Shown: one piece after another, positions 46,375-57,000 of the stretch | How the letters are laid out: each line of letters starts with the position of its first letter | Numbering within the stretch: the stretch's first letter is position 1 | From: Chionis minor | Taxonomy: Eukaryota > Chordata > Aves > Charadriiformes > Chionididae | Assembly (NCBI GenBank): GCA_013398295.1 | Contig: VZSF01004814.1 | Coordinates: 51,357 to 115,356 of the forward strand | Reading direction: 5' to 3' | Length of the DNA: 64,000 bases | Position numbers and translations under genes: made by a program | The notes under the pieces: model-generated | What the model saw: only the letters and a program-made list of their open reading frames with translations | What the model was told of the DNA's origin: nothing | Databases searched by the model: none

Positions 46375-49300
46375 CTGCAAAGGGGAGAGGAGAGAAGTCA
46401 AGGCTACGTCAAGGAGACCACCAGCCCACAGCAGTCAAAGGTAAAACTCTTGTTCCCCAACATACTACGGCCTTCAGCTAGTTCTTCTAAAGAGTTAGGG
46501 CGAACAGAACACTGGCTTCTCAGGTGTCTGCCCACCCAGCAAGCTGAGGAAGCTGCCATTTTAGCTGATGTTGCACTGATTTTCGTTCTCCACCAAACAC
46601 AGACCTCTGAACACGTTATTCCTCTGCGATCCCTCACTTTGCCTGCAGTAACAGCACATCTCGCCCAACCCCACGAGCCAGGCTATAAAAGCACTGACGT
46701 CTTCAGGTACCAGGCTAGATTTAACTGCGCATGCCTCCCCTGCCCACCATCCACTTTTGGGTCAGCAGAAGATCACACCTCACCTGGGCAATGTTCCACT
46801 GAAGCTGCTGTGCTGGCTGCACACCGTAGACGGGCTGGGGAACTGCTGCCATGCCAGCTACATAGCCAGCCTGCTGCGCAGCCATCATCCCATTGGGGAC
46901 ACCAATGACAGCTGCTTGCACATTACCCACATATCCAGCTGGTATGGCCATGGGAGTCACCATCCCTGCAGCTCCAGGCTGGGCCATCATTCCCACTGAC
47001 GGTGCCATCATGCCTCCCATCATGCTGCTGGATGGGGCTACTCCCGGGAAGCCAGTATACGCTGCTGCGGGATACGCCATCTGAGCTGGGGCCATGAACA
47101 TTGCTCCTAGAAAACGGCAGAGAAGCAACGAAGGGAAGAACGGCTGCATTCGTTGTCAGGGGCTGAAATGCCGACCTTCAAACCAGAGACACTCGCAACA
47201 GTCACTTGGCCACGACACCCAGACTAGGCTGCTCGTTATGCTGCTCACCAGTTCTCAAGAAGGACCACCTTCACGCCCACCTCTGCTTGTCAGCTGTCAG
47301 GACACCCACCCACTCCGAGCTCGCGTGCTGCCGTTCCGCAGCGCTATTCTGAGATCCGTTACCTTGCGCAGGCAGCTGAGGTGTTTGAGAGCCGTACAAG
47401 GAGAGGATGGAGTCTTTAGAGAGCTGCTTCTTCCCCACTTCCTCCCCTTTGCCTCCTGGCTCGGGGAAGAGATTCAGGTTTTCGGGAACAGAACCAGCGC
47501 TTCCAGATGTTGGCATGGAGCCCGCGACCTGAGACGGAGGCAGCACAAGTGCAACAGCTGCATTCAGCACTAGGGGAAGACGCGCATCGTCTCGTTCAAG
47601 CCTCTAACCAGGCTTCGTCAGACACCGACGCTCCCTACTTACCTTCCTGGAGTCAGTGTTCGATCCCACCGATGCGAAGAGATCAAGATCCTTCTCCAAG
47701 CTGCTCGGCCTGCCGTTTGTAACGGTGGCTGTCACAGGAGCATCTGGGAGACACAAAGCTGTGTGACCATCCGTCGCAGATGGCCCCAGGCTGAGGGGTG
47801 GCCTCGTTGCCAATTAAGCAGTTTGCACATACGCCACTCAACCCCGTGACCTGACCTGTAACCTACTTTAGCCAACGCATATTGCCAGCTCTTCGCTCGT
47901 CCTTCTGGTGTCGAGAAGGAACTGGCTCAGGACCGAGGAAGTGCGCTGTGCCATAGCTGTCCTATTAACCTCAGAGCAGCCAGGAGCCACGTGGTGTCTG
48001 GAGACCACTGTAGCTGCTGCTGTAATACTACAGGCACAACCACTGCACCAGCATAGAGGAAAACGTAAGGAAAACTGTTTCTGGTGCAGTGCTGAGCGCT
48101 GTGCTTGAGCTGCGCCGGAGTACTTTAAGCAAAACACTCTAGTATTCCTACCCGCTATTGCTCACCTGACATGGGAAGCAAGTACTAAAAGCTCATCAGA
48201 TTCACAAGATCAAAGATGATGTATGGGGTCATTGTGACAAGTGCGATAAGGCTGGAAAGGCTCTTACCGAGTCCCAGCAAATCCATTACTGGTTCAGTAG
48301 ATTTAGGGGAACTTTTTCTCGACTGCTGCGTTTCTTCTTTCTTTTGAGGCTAGGGAAAAAGAACACCAGAAGTCCTGTTCAAATTTTGGTTTTACTCTGA
48401 TACATTAGAGGCTTTAATGAGACATTAACCCTTAAAATCCTTTTTTTTCCAGTGGGCATAAGTGCTTCCAAAGTGAACAGAATTTCAGAGTAAGTATCAC
48501 AGAGTTGTTTTATTGTCCCATTATGTTGAAACCCACTGCCAAATTTAAGCATGCTTTAAACTGGGGAAAAAAGTAACTGCTCAAGCTGAAAAGCTAAGCA
48601 GGGAGTAGCTGGATTCCAATCTGCTCTGTGCTGCAAGGCAGAACGCGTCTGCTTAGTATCTGGATGAGCAGTGGAAAACAAGCTACTACCATTAGTGTGA
48701 CTCAAGGCATCCACTGCTGTGACTGAGGCAAGAAAAAATGCTTCCATATCAAGCTGGATTACCTCTGTTCTGCTCGAGAGAAGTTTTTACAATTGATCCA
48801 CGACCGGGCCTTTTGCTCTTACCATTTTCACCTTCTCAAAGATGATAGGTTCCAGTTTTCTTTCCAATACTGGCTCGTTACTCCTTTTCCATTTGTCATC
48901 CTTTTCTTTCTGTAAGGAAAGAGCCAGTGACACGAGGGTCAAATCTCATGTCATCACACCAAGAGCAAGTTCATACAGAGCTTTACACAATGCTGTAATT
49001 GAACAAAAAAGCCTCAAAAATACGGCTAAAGACTTATATTTGAAGCTAGTCCTGCTTTGAGCAAGGAGCTGGACAAGATGGCTTTCAAAGGTCCCCTCCA
49101 ATTTAAATTCTTTCTATAGAATGACTGAATGCAATCAGCCTTGGGGAAGAGATTATTCAGTAATACAGGAAACATTTACACTGTCTATTTTCAGAGTCAC
49201 TGCTTACTCATAAGATGGACACTTAGATCTTAACATGTATTCAAGCTTTGTAGAAGTGATTAGAAACTAACCCTAAATGCATTGATGTCAATACTTCGGT

Positions 49301-51005
49301 CCATGTATTTCTTCTTCTCATATTTATCCCGAATGAAGCTCTCCACAGCTCTGCAAGCAGCTTGTTAAAGACAAATGATTCAAGAATAGAAGACTTACGT
49401 AGTATTATTTGACATGTAGATACAAGGTACAGACTGTAACTGAACTAATGCCTGTTTAAAGAGCATTTCCAGCAGTAACTTTCTTAAAATAATTTAGCGT
49501 TGGATCCAACTACTTTAGCTACTCAGGTTTTGCCCATGGGTTATTCCAAGCATGACGGTGCTATAAAAGGTACATTAAATCAGGGCTTAAATTCCTAGAG
49601 TATTTTCTTTACTGATGTATATTTACTTCACCCATCACTTAAGAGCAGATGTGTCATTAGCACAAATCACACAGCAGCCAGAGAAATGGATCCTGCGTGT
49701 ACAAAAGCACCTGGGCCATCAGCTTAGGACAAAAGCTATGGCAGAGATGCTCGTGTGTTTCTGTAGGTTCACTTCACTATACTCCTGTTGCACTCAGCAT
49801 CTAGAAACCCCCGCAAGGTAAAAGTTACAGCTGAATTTTTCAGAAGTGTTAAACCTTTTTATCTGTCTCTGTTGAGAATTCTAAACGCTCAGCCCTTTTC
49901 AAAGTCAACCCTCCTATTTGCCATAGACTCTAAAGTGCATCTCATGCAATAGCTTCAGGTTGGAACATTTGTGTTCCAGTTCTCCACCCTCATAGCTGAG
50001 AAGCGAGCCTTCCAGCTCTCCTCTGCTGCGTTCTGCAAGCACGCAGCCCGCGGATGAAGCAGTGCTTGGAGGGTGCCTCACTAGGAACTCATTCTCACAG
50101 CTGAAGCCCAGGCACGTGAAGTTAAACCTCCTATGCAAGCAGTCCAGCTACAAAGCGACAAGATGAAAAGATTCCATGTTTCCCCAGCAGCAAAGGAAGA
50201 AAGGATGCTGATCTGTTTGAGGTCGCCTGAAGTTCTCTGGCAGGTAGGCTTCATAAAGACGATTTGCTTTTCCATTTCCCATCTCTTGCATGCACTGCAA
50301 TTCAAAAGAATTCTTGAACTGTTTGTTTCACAGACATTAAAGCTCTTACACACACTAGCACGCCAGGCTACCAAGCAAAAGCCTACCCCCGTGTGAACTA
50401 GAAGGCATACGTAGACTTCTGAAGTCTGTTCTGTACCCAAAAGCCACTCCTTGGGCTTTTGGTGCAAGCCTACTTGCTGGGAATCCCCCATGCCGTTGCT
50501 ACGATCCCCCCCCTCATACAATTAGCCAATCCTAAGCACCACAGCACAATGCGTATTCAAAGACAAGAAAATTATCACATTAGCAGCCCAAAGTCACTCT
50601 GTAAGTCCAGGATTTGTCTTCTGGGAACCTGGAGGAGGTGAGCAGCGGCTCCAGACAACAGCAGCCTTTGGCAGTTTTACAGAAGCTTGCAATGTTTGTC
50701 CTTACCCTCTGATGGAGCCTGAAATCACGATGTTTTCCTTTCCAGTCCAACTTAGCTTGATATCCTCTTTCTGCTTCTCTTCCCACATCTTTGCCCTACT
50801 CAGGGTTTGTTTATTTCCCAGCTTAGCAAGCCCTGCTAACACAACACCACTGCTCACATTTCGCTCATTACCTGTATCTGTTCTTGTGTCCACTGGTCGA
50901 GATTGACAGATTTTACCCTGGATATATGAACTCCCAGGTTCCTGTGGATGCCAGCACAACGAATACAGATGAATACACCGATATTCCAGGATGCCCATCG
51001 TGGCC
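46249..51005 (-). CDS. SMAP2: SMAP2, coding exons 2 to last (exon 1 outside window)
   Basis: SMAP2 is an ARF1 GTPase-activating protein on early endosome and trans-Golgi clathrin carriers. It stimulates GTP hydrolysis by ARF and binds clathrin and CALM. Nine exons (minus): 51005-50872, 50294-50209, 49350-49272, 48909-48823, 48349-48268, 47743-47643, 47528-47363, 47106-46784, 46374-46249 (TGA). All join in phase and encode 393 residues after a split Gly; adding ~35 from exon 1 gives ~428 (human 429). Seen: the ArfGAP part with CIRC (third and fourth zinc cysteines) and GIHRNLG with the catalytic Arg, [12 protein letters not shown], a clathrin box [24 protein letters not shown], a Met/Ala/Pro/Gly-rich CALM-binding region, and end STQMWK. 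SMAP1 is excluded by the KRSNEPV region and the [11 protein letters not shown] tail. CADC and the start codon lie right of 64,000. Confidence 0.97.
46784..47106 (-). CDS. SMAP2: SMAP2 exon encoding the Met/Ala/Gly-rich CALM-binding region
   Basis: The largest coding exon (323 bases, phase 1 to 0). It begins [14 protein letters not shown] and contains repeated [30 protein letters not shown] and [13 protein letters not shown]. This low-complexity region corresponds to the part of SMAP2 that binds CALM. Acceptor TTTTCTAG, donor CAG|GTGAGG. Confidence 0.96.
47363..47528 (-). CDS. SMAP2: SMAP2 exon with [14 protein letters not shown]
   Basis: 166 bases, phase 0 to 1. Encodes [40 protein letters not shown] and [15 protein letters not shown]. 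Acceptor GTCTCAG, donor CAAG|GTAACG. The junction adds a Gly (PAQGAMF) relative to human (PTQAMF). Confidence 0.96.
47643..47743 (-). CDS. SMAP2: SMAP2 exon with acidic DLDLF clathrin-type motif
   Basis: 101 bases, phase 1 to 0. Encodes [38 protein letters not shown] stands where human SMAP2 has DLDLL. The first codon, GAT, is split with the previous exon and completes the LLGLD clathrin box. Confidence 0.95.
47744..48267 (-). other. SMAP2: SMAP2 intron between the two clathrin-motif exons
   Basis: 524 bases, minus-strand GTAAGAGCC...TCTCCCAG. Nothing else recognised. Confidence 0.93.
48268..48349 (-). CDS. SMAP2: SMAP2 exon with LLGL(D) clathrin box
   Basis: 82 bases, phase 0 to 1. Encodes [20 protein letters not shown] and VMDLLGL. 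Acceptor TCCCTAG, donor CTCG|GTAAGA. Confidence 0.95.
48350..48822 (-). other. SMAP2: SMAP2 intron upstream of the LLGLD exon
   Basis: 473 bases, minus-strand GTAAGAGC...CCCTAG. No coding or repeat content recognised. Confidence 0.93.
48823..48909 (-). CDS. SMAP2: SMAP2 exon KEKDDKWKR...EKVKM
   Basis: 87 bases, phase 0 at both ends. Encodes [20 protein letters not shown] and PIIFEKVKM, a charged linker after the ArfGAP domain characteristic of SMAP2. Acceptor CCTTACAG, donor ATG|GTAAGA. Confidence 0.96.
48910..49271 (-). other. SMAP2: SMAP2 intron containing a CR1 fragment
   Basis: 362 bases, minus-strand GTTAGTTTC...CCTTACAG. It carries a CR1 3' end in opposite (plus) orientation at 49049-49124. 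Confidence 0.93.
49049..49124 (+). repeat. CR1-type LINE 3' end fragment
   Basis: Matches the CR1 3' end pattern: CCTGCTTTGAGCAAGGAGCT, then GGACAAGATGGCTTTCAAAG, GTCCCCTCCAA and a TTCTTTCTATAGAATG tail. It lies in a SMAP2 intron, antisense to the gene. Confidence 0.75.
49272..49350 (-). CDS. SMAP2: SMAP2 exon [15 protein letters not shown]
   Basis: 79 bases, phase 2 to 0. Encodes [20 protein letters not shown] and DINAFR, the final helix of the ArfGAP domain. Its acceptor belongs to the apparent U12-type intron: TCTTTAAC ends 13 bases before the exon, then AAGCTGCTTGCAG. Confidence 0.96.
49351..50208 (-). other. SMAP2: SMAP2 intron, apparent U12-type with GC-AG ends
   Basis: 858 bases. The minus-strand donor is GATCA|GCATCCTTTCTT, and the exon phase (GAT CA|A GCT, Asp-Gln-Ala) leaves no other usable donor. 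GCATCCTTT equals the minor-spliceosome donor GTATCCTTT except for C at intron position 2. The 3' end has GTCTTTAAC, close to the U12 branch-site consensus TTCCTTAAC, 13 bases before the splice site, and no long pyrimidine tract. Confidence 0.8.
50209..50294 (-). CDS. SMAP2: SMAP2 exon [19 protein letters not shown]
   Basis: 86 bases, phase 0 to 2. Encodes [20 protein letters not shown] and NFRRPQTDQ (last codon split). This is the ArfGAP helical region shared by SMAP1 and SMAP2. Acceptor GAATTGCAG; the donor is the unusual GC described under the following intron. Confidence 0.96.
50295..50871 (-). other. SMAP2: SMAP2 intron inside the ArfGAP region
   Basis: 577 bases, minus-strand GTAATGAGC...TTGCAG. 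No coding or repeat content recognised. Confidence 0.93.
50872..51005 (-). CDS. SMAP2: SMAP2 exon 2, zinc finger second half and catalytic arginine
   Basis: 134 bases, entered with a split Gly codon. Encodes [40 protein letters not shown] and EQIQ. CIRC provides zinc ligands 3 and 4, and Arg in AGIHRNLG is the ArfGAP catalytic residue. Acceptor TCTTTGCAG, donor CAG|GTAATG. Confidence 0.97.
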
Positions 51006-54000
51006 CTGCAAAGAGACATGAGTGTTTCACACCAGCAGGTCAACCTGCACTCATTTTGAGCAACTGAGAAACTGCACCAAGTGAACTGGGACCGAGGCGT
51101 TTACGTTTTCATCCCGATCAGAAACTGCATTAGGTATCAGCAGGATGTTTAAAGATTGTCTCCCAATGATTATACTTTGAGCTAGTATTTTATGGACTCG
51201 CTCATCCATTTTGAGAGCTCTACACAAGACAAACAGAACTCTAAGGGGAGGAGGGAAGAAAACAAGCATTCAAACCACCCAAGGCACTACAAAACCCCCG
51301 TTTCTTCTTGCTTAAACTGATGTAACAGCCATGTCAATGCAAGTTTGTGTTCCTGCTTTAGCAATGGAGAATCCTTCTCAGGTAACCCTACTGCAGGGGG
51401 ATCAGCTCCAGAACGTTCACTACTGCTCTAGGAAAAGCCGTATAAAATACTCAGCATTTGACACAGGGACTGCACCAGTAAATCTTCTGTTGGACTTATG
51501 CAGGAAGCTACAGCTGAGTAAGGACAGCAGCACAGAAAGCCCAGTGCTCCGGCCACCAAAAAACCCCACAGAGCCAGGGGCAGGAGCCCAGGTTGTGACC
51601 CTGGCACGAGGTGACAAACAGTTCACTCCGCAGTTTCTGCAGCTTGAGTCAGATTCACAGTTTGCATGCGGCTTCCAGACAGGCAGGACAGCCTCAAGGA
51701 GCACAAGGGAGATCATGCCAGGGAAGAAAACCACAAGGGAAAGATTAACAAGCTTGGTTTTACTCACTGCAAACAGTTCTCTGAAGGAAACCCAGCAATG
51801 CATCACCCGGGGGACAGCGGAGGTGCAGAAGCACTCCCACCACTCGCAGCCCCCCTCCCAGCCAGGGCCAAAGGACCCCGGCCATCGAAACCCCCAGTCC
51901 CGCTGAAGGAAGACCAGTTTCGGAAGCAGCGTGCTGCAGGGCAAGACAAGCAGATTTTAAAACTAAATCATCCGGCTGGAGCTGCCAGCCGGCTGCATGG
52001 TTAACACGGCCAGCTTCCATCCCGGGCTGGGTATCACCGTCCACAGGTGACTGGCCAGACAGCCACAGCACAGCCACATCCTGGGTAAGGGACCCAATAG
52101 CCCCCAATAAACTGTACTAGCCCTTTTTACAGGGATTACAGGCACTATGGCAGATGAAGAGTTATTCTGGCTTTTCTTGCCATCATTAAAGTAGCAAGCC
52201 TCAAAGCTAAAGAGACTGAAGTGGGAGGGGGAAGAGGGGGAAAGTGTAATTTCAAAGCCCTAAAAAAGCAGCGCTTTATTTGACTCTCCCTGGTTATGCT
52301 AGATGGTTGTTAACAGTTTAATTCCTATTTACTGGAAAAGCCTAGAGTATGCTGAGGGATTTGGCACCGCTAAATGCAATCAGTGGCTCATGGTCCCTTC
52401 CAGGGCAAAGGCATGCAACCTCTAACTTACCTCCAGTACCTATTCCAGCTAACTCAGGTTGCGATATTTAAAAAAAGTCTTTATTAAGGCTTCTGGCCTA
52501 TCCTGCCATTGCCTTCTGCTTTTTCCACTAGAAGAGTGGCCCTTGGGAATGACACTAATTTAATGAAGCTGATGTTACTTCCCAGCTTAGGAACAGCTCT
52601 TGGTGAAGATCTTACTAGAATCATACTCTTGTCTATACCTCAGTTCCTTTATTATACCTGCCAAGGTATAGGACTGAATGCATGAAAGCAGAGGCCAATA
52701 CTCTTAATCAGCACCCAAGTATGCTAATCACAAAGTGAGGCACAGGAATAAAAGGCTTCTTCAGTGTTACACCTGCAGCACACCAAGGTGAAGCCAGGAA
52801 CCCTGATCCTTCATTTGATTTATTTGTGGAGTTCCCCCCCAGATACACTCTGAAGGCTATAACGTGAGACTGCCAGCAGGATTAGACATGAGATTCAAGG
52901 TTAGATTTAAACTCTAGATATATTTAGCCTTTATAGGACTAAAAGGATTAATAGTCAGCTAGATGCTACATCAGGGCTGTAGTAATCAGCTCACTGGTTT
53001 GTCACATGTGCTTGCTCCAGCCACTGCAGCCTCCTACCCAGCGATGCCACACGGGAGAATGATTCAGTGGCACAGTCTGTTATACCCATCCTGCTTTTGT
53101 GATGTAGGATCTGAAATAGCAAGGGCTGAGTACAGGAATAACATCTGACCATTGCTGCAACTTGTAGATCCCAGCTCTGGAACACCCTCGTACTGAAAGA
53201 GCTTCATTATGCCAGTGAATATTTAAGAAAATAACATGTAGGCTTTCAACAATCCTCCTAGCAGCTAGCATTTGGGCTGGTGACAAACACATATTACACA
53301 ACCAAGGGTATTTCTTTTCACTGATGCTTATTCCAGCCAGGGTTTGGATGTACCTGCAGGGCCAATAAGCTCCGTATGGCTTCAGATCTACAGACTACAG
53401 GAAATGCCAGAAGTTTGGGGATGTGGGGCCATTTTTGGCTGAAGCCAGGAGGAAGAGGGCAAGCCCAGAAGTTCAGCAGTCTGCTCTGACATGGTGGTGA
53501 CTCCAGAGCCACACAAGCAGGGTATCTGGAGAGTTCTCCAACACGCTGCCCAAAGTCTGCAGCCAGCTCTTGAGGTTCTGCACAGCGTGTGAATTTAGAT
53601 CTGAGCACCCCCTGCTTTTAGCTATAACTAGTAATTTCTTTAGCCTAGTTACACAGCCTATCAACACTGCGATAAAGAAGGACAAAAAAAAAAAAGAGGA
53701 ACAAGACACAGCTACATCCGTGGAGAGTGGAAAGCTATTTCAAGGTAAGCAGCTGCACAGGAGAACCACTTGCCTCAACGGCAGCGAAGGGTTGACACAG
53801 CAAGGCTCAACGCAACGGGGAAGGAGCTGCTGCTTGAGACTTCAGGGCTGAGCAGGGCAGCAGCCTGTCGGCAGCGGTGTGAGGGAGTGAGATTTGTCCA
53901 GCTGAGTCAAACTCCAAACACCTTCACGCTTATTAAGATTATCATTTGGTGGCGTGGGCAGTGAGGAACATTACAGGGTTTCTTTTGCAGAAAGCAAGGG

Positions 54001-57000
54001 CATCCCAAGCAAGACAGCCTGTCCTAACCAGGCTGCCACCAAGGAAGCCATGGGCCAATGCCCAGGTGTCATAGTAGGTTGGATCAGATGCAACAAGCAG
54101 AGGCACCAGCCCAAACACACACTCAACTGGACCTTCAGCTTCGCTGCTAGCTGATGTCCCCAACCATTAAGCTAAACCAACATTTTTACCATTTCATTTC
54201 TTATAAAGCGCTTTCTTTTGTGGGCAAGGGGGGATGGGTTTTGATGCAGATGTAAACAAGCCTCCCACTTCCCTCTTTTGAGGCCACGATGAAGGAGCTT
54301 GCACTTGAAGTCACACGAGGAAGTGGCTGTAAATATCTGGCTGGGGAGAACCTTGTACAGTCATTTCCCCCCCAGTTTCACATGCCATGTTCAAGGTGAC
54401 TGACTTGCAGAAAGCCCCAGGTGGTATTTACAGACGCAAGTTTGGTCACACGTTGCAGCATGTAACTTCCCAGAAACTAAACCAAGCTGAAGAGTGCACA
54501 GAAGCTACACTGATGAGCACTGACAGAAGGGACAAAACACCTTAGTAGAAGTTAAGGGCACAACTTTTCAGAGAAAAGCGTTTTTACATCGGCAATCACT
54601 TTAGAGAACAACACAACAGCATTTATCAGCACCACCAGAGCTGCCGTGGAGCACTATCTTCCCTCGCAGCCTTTGTGCACACCCTGACACTCACCACTAA
54701 TTGCTCGCACGAGGGCACGGCAAGCCACGGGGAGCACTTCACCCTCTGGGGTCAGCAAGTCCTGGAAACTTGTATGCCAGAGGTTTTAGGACAAGGCTAA
54801 CGGAAGCATTTAGCTTGTTAAACCACTAGAAAGAAACATGAAAGAAATTGGTCCTCGCATGAATACTCCCGCTAATGTTATAAAAATAGTTCCCTTGAGG
54901 CTGGCATCCTCGCAGCCACCAGATGGCTTTGGAGCTTAAGGCCTAAATGAAAACTCATTCCCAGAGGCAACGCTGGGAGTTTGCTGCAATGACAGCCAGT
55001 ATCAGAGACACAAGCCTGATGCTGCAGTCACTTTTGTTTCAGTATTACGGCTAATTTTAACATCCATGGTAAGCAAGTTAATCGGCACCAGCTCAGGCTG
55101 GGCACAGCTTGCTCAGTTCTGATTAGGCATCCCATGTCCCTGTACATCACCCCATACGTGCACAAATCCTTTCTGGATAATGCCAGCCACCTGCAGGTGA
55201 ACATGAGATTACAGAAAATGGCAGTTTTGAGTAAGAATCAAAGCAGATTCAAGAGCCCAGCTACACACTCAGTCCTGGCACAATATTAAGGCTCCATCCG
55301 ACCACCTTGGGATACATTCCTAGCCTGGCAGTGGTTGCAGGACGATCACGAGCTTAAAAGCATCTCTTGCTCAGTCAGTTTTCATTTGAGAAAGCTGCAC
55401 TGAATACTGGAGTGCATTGCTAAGCGAGGCTGCATCGCCATCCCGCAGACTGGAAAGCTATGTGCGAGGAGCTCAGCTGCCCAGTCGGTGCTTCCATGAG
55501 GCACTTTCACAGCCTGTTTTATATCCCAGCCTGTCAAAATAAACACCGCATACCAAGCTGGTCATACCAGCCTAAGTTAGCATCTAATCTGGCATCATTA
55601 ATGTCCACAAGAACTGCCTGAATGATCTGCCCTTACTGAAAGGGCTCCCAATTCCCTTTAAAACGCCAGCACAGCCTAGCTAGTGCACTTCACATCATGT
55701 CTTCGTCACTTGCTGAAAGTTCGCACCCTGGAGTGTTTTTAATCAAGGAATCCCAAGGGGATTCACTCCTCAGCCTTTTATTCAGGCATTAGACTTCAGC
55801 TCAGGCTACTCATGCAAGTTTCTTTGGTAATAAACCTCCAGAAGGCATTTAAAAATAAAACAGAAGTTGGCTGCAAAGGCACTGCTCTTTTGAGAAGGGG
55901 GGGGTGTGTGTGTCAGGAAAAAAATAGATGCTTTCATCGGCAGGAAGGAGGGAACATCGCTATTCAAAGCCTAATGAAATATTCTCAGTGCAAACAATCA
56001 TTTGACTCACAGGCTCCCTGCCTGCAAGCGCTCCAGCAAAAGCCCAGCTGTAAGAGGGAGATGTTCCTGCCCAGCCCATTGATCCCACTAACACTGCTAC
56101 ATGTGTTGGACCACGGCACCGTCCAACCAGCCCCCCCCAGCGCTGGCAAGGGAAGTGGATGTGGGAAATTCTCCTTGGGAGTGGGATAACCCCTGCAAGA
56201 TGACATTCACATCCTCTCGTACAAGCCTTCACCAGCGCTTGGAAATTTCTCATCGAGACAAAATTCAAAAGCCCTACTTTTTGCAGAGCCAAATGAGGAA
56301 ATAGCCAAGTATCCAAGAGCTTCCTTTGACTTGTGGTTTCCTTATTCTGGAAAGAGATTGCTTAAGGACGTACTGAAATTCATTCTGCTCATCGAAAAGC
56401 TATGACAAAGGCTGTCTTACAAAACAGCTTCCTCTGCTTTTTACTGTAGCCGTCTGTTCCACAGTCAAGTGTTCACACTAGCTTGGGGAAACAAGGTAAA
56501 CTCTGCTAGGGAGTAAAAAGCAGAGTTAAACTCAACTTCAAGACCTTTAAATTACACTACTTAGCTAATAACACAGGCTAATAAATTGCCAGCCTGAGCA
56601 TGCACCCTGATGCAGCAACTCATCTCTGAGACTTGTGAAGCGCTAAGACCTGCCGTACCCCCAGATTTAGTGCCAGGCTGAGCTAATTGTGTAGTTTTCA
56701 GCAAGCCATTGGAACCCAGTGAAACTGGGATGCTAAAGCCAGAAAGCTCTGTAGCAAGGGAGTTTCATAAGGATATATGCCTAATTAAGTAGTTTAGTGG
56801 TTCAAAAATTCAACTTTACGCCATGCTTTGAAAGAGAAAAGGGCTGTTTTCAGGGGTTTTCCTTTGTCTTGGTTTTGTTTTTTTATTCCAGTAGAAAATT
56901 GCTGCAGTAATTATAGGCTTTAACGACTCTTTGCAGGAAAGAGGAAGAGCCAGGGGCATCTATGGAGGTTAAGAATATTGCTTCCACAGCTTGGAGCTTT

